From the NCBI GenBank assembly GCA_019508105.1, contig JAEKMB010000173.1:1-5256 (forward strand): a DNA stretch of 5,256 nucleotides, read 5' to 3'. Shown here piece by piece: positions 4,602-5,256 of this stretch (position 1 is the stretch's first letter; every line of letters starts with the position of its first letter). Made by a program: the position numbers and the translations under genes. A model generated the notes under the pieces. The model ran no database searches and was not told the DNA's origin. It saw only the letters and a list, made by a program, of their open reading frames with translations. The DNA is from Alphaproteobacteria bacterium. GTDB lineage: Bacteria > Pseudomonadota > Alphaproteobacteria > Micropepsales > Micropepsaceae.

Positions 4602-5256
4602 ATGAAAAAGAGAGTGGCACTATCGCTTCTGGCGTTCTTCGCGGCCATGCCCGTTCTGGCGCAGCCTGCCCCCGATCCGTCGCTGCCGAAATTTCCCACC
4701 CCACCGCCGGCGGTGACGGCCGAGAACAGCATCATCCGGCCGCCTTACGCCGATGCGCCGGAATACAAGGTCGATCCTTCGGTGCCGCAGGGCGATATCC
4801 GCGAATTCATCCTCTATTCGGAAGACAGCAAAATCTATCCGGGCATTGTGCGGATCGAAAATGAGATCAGCGCCAAGCGCGACGCTTATGGCAACCGGCT
4901 GCCGGCGCCGGAGGCGCAAGTCTCCAAGCCCGGCCGCTATGAGCGCCATGTCTGGGTCTACCTCCCCAAACAGGTCAGGCCGAACGCGCCCTTCATGGTG
5001 GTGCAAGATGGCCATTCCTATATCAACCGCATGGCACCGGTGCTGGACAATATGATCGCGGCGCATCGCCTGCCGGCGATGATCATCGTGGCGCCGGATT
5101 CCGGCGGCAGTGACGCGCAAGGCTCCCAGCGCGGGCTGGAATACGATACGTTGTCGGATCGCTATTCCAACTGGGTGGAGCAGGAGCTGCTGCCCGCCGT
5201 GTCGAAGAATTACGGCGTCAGCTTCACCACCGATCCGGAAGGCCGCGCCACCATGG
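4602..5256 (+). CDS. Secreted Fes/CE1-like esterase, second copy (3' partial)
   Basis: This is the tandem paralogue of the gene at 3552, open to the right edge, with 218 complete codons present. The ATG at 4602 follows a GGGG run after a six-base gap and gives a Sec signal of about 20 residues ending VLA. The same landmarks follow: KFPTPPP (30-36), VPQGDIREF, YPGIVR (79-84), RHVWVYLPKQ, VVQDGHSY, VAPDSGG, RGLEYD and WVEQELLP. The window ends one base after the Met codon that precedes GGSSG in the first copy, so the nucleophile, acid and His cannot be checked. By hand count it matches the first copy at 45 of 59 residues in the N-terminal block and 90 of 108 in the core block. Between these blocks the copies differ in sequence and by four residues. 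The same operon is likely. It may be active or degenerate beyond the edge. Confidence 0.5.
   Translation, partial: MKKRVALSLLAFFAAMPVLAQPAPDPSLPKFPTPPPAVTAENSIIRPPYADAPEYKVDPSVPQGDIREFILYSEDSKIYPGIVRIENEISAKRDAYGNRLPAPEAQVSKPGRYERHVWVYLPKQVRPNAPFMVVQDGHSYINRMAPVLDNMIAAHRLPAMIIVAPDSGGSDAQGSQRGLEYDTLSDRYSNWVEQELLPAVSKNYGVSFTTDPEGRATM
4683..5256 (+). repeat. Tandem gene duplication, unit 2 (cut by window edge)
   Basis: This is the counterpart of 3615-4176 within the second esterase, in direct orientation about 1.07 kb downstream. It is 12 bases (four codons) longer in the linker between the YPGIVR and GRYERHVW blocks. The signal-peptide sequences before it are clearly less alike than the mature parts. 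Confidence 0.5.

Noticed and set aside
4597..4605. ATG-AGA-TGA mini-frame just before the second esterase
   Set aside because: It is a two-codon frame overlapping the real ATG at 4602; probably chance, with no other evidence for a regulatory upstream peptide.

Overview
The window is GC-rich (by eye a little over 60% G+C) and gene-dense, with short gaps and Shine-Dalgarno-led ATG starts. The protein families and codon use suggest a proteobacterium, most likely an alphaproteobacterium of the Caulobacterales / Rhizomicrobium kind. That placement is inferred from style only; no marker gene is present. I see no RNA gene, mobile element, CRISPR array or replication origin. No stretch longer than about 140 bases lacks a gene.

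Layout from left to right. (1) The C-terminal part of a cytoplasmic short-chain dehydrogenase/reductase (SDR), resembling the gluconate 5-dehydrogenase / KduD / IdnO group, cut by the left edge. (2) Thirteen bases later on the same strand, a Tat-exported sugar isomerase/epimerase-type TIM-barrel protein. (3) A 78-base convergent gap full of hairpin-forming GC-rich sequence. (4) On the minus strand, a secreted aldose 1-epimerase (mutarotase) with all expected catalytic residues. (5) A 140-base divergent regulatory region holding an 8-bp AT palindrome, a minus-strand terminator-like hairpin and a second hairpin in the gluconokinase leader. (6) On the plus strand, a gluconokinase followed at 19 and 18 bases by two closely related secreted Fes-like (enterochelin-esterase-like) alpha/beta-hydrolases. 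The second is cut by the right edge one base after the Met that precedes its predicted nucleophile motif.

Taken together this looks like a small carbohydrate / sugar-acid utilisation locus. Four of the six products carry export signals: the isomerase, the mutarotase and both esterases. Two are cytoplasmic: the SDR and the gluconokinase. A plausible scheme, which is inference, has ester-linked or lactone sugar substrates opened outside the cytoplasm by the esterases, with anomers and isomers interconverted there by the mutarotase and the Tat protein. The sugar acid would then be imported, reduced or oxidised by the SDR, and phosphorylated by gluconokinase to 6-phosphogluconate for the Entner-Doudoroff or pentose-phosphate route. 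No transporter or regulator lies in the window, and the substrate cannot be read from the sequence.

Nothing here is clearly a new kind of system. The points most worth checking are the tandem esterase pair, the export of a sugar isomerase, a Ser in place of the usual catalytic-tetrad Asn of the SDR, and the structured intergenic regions.
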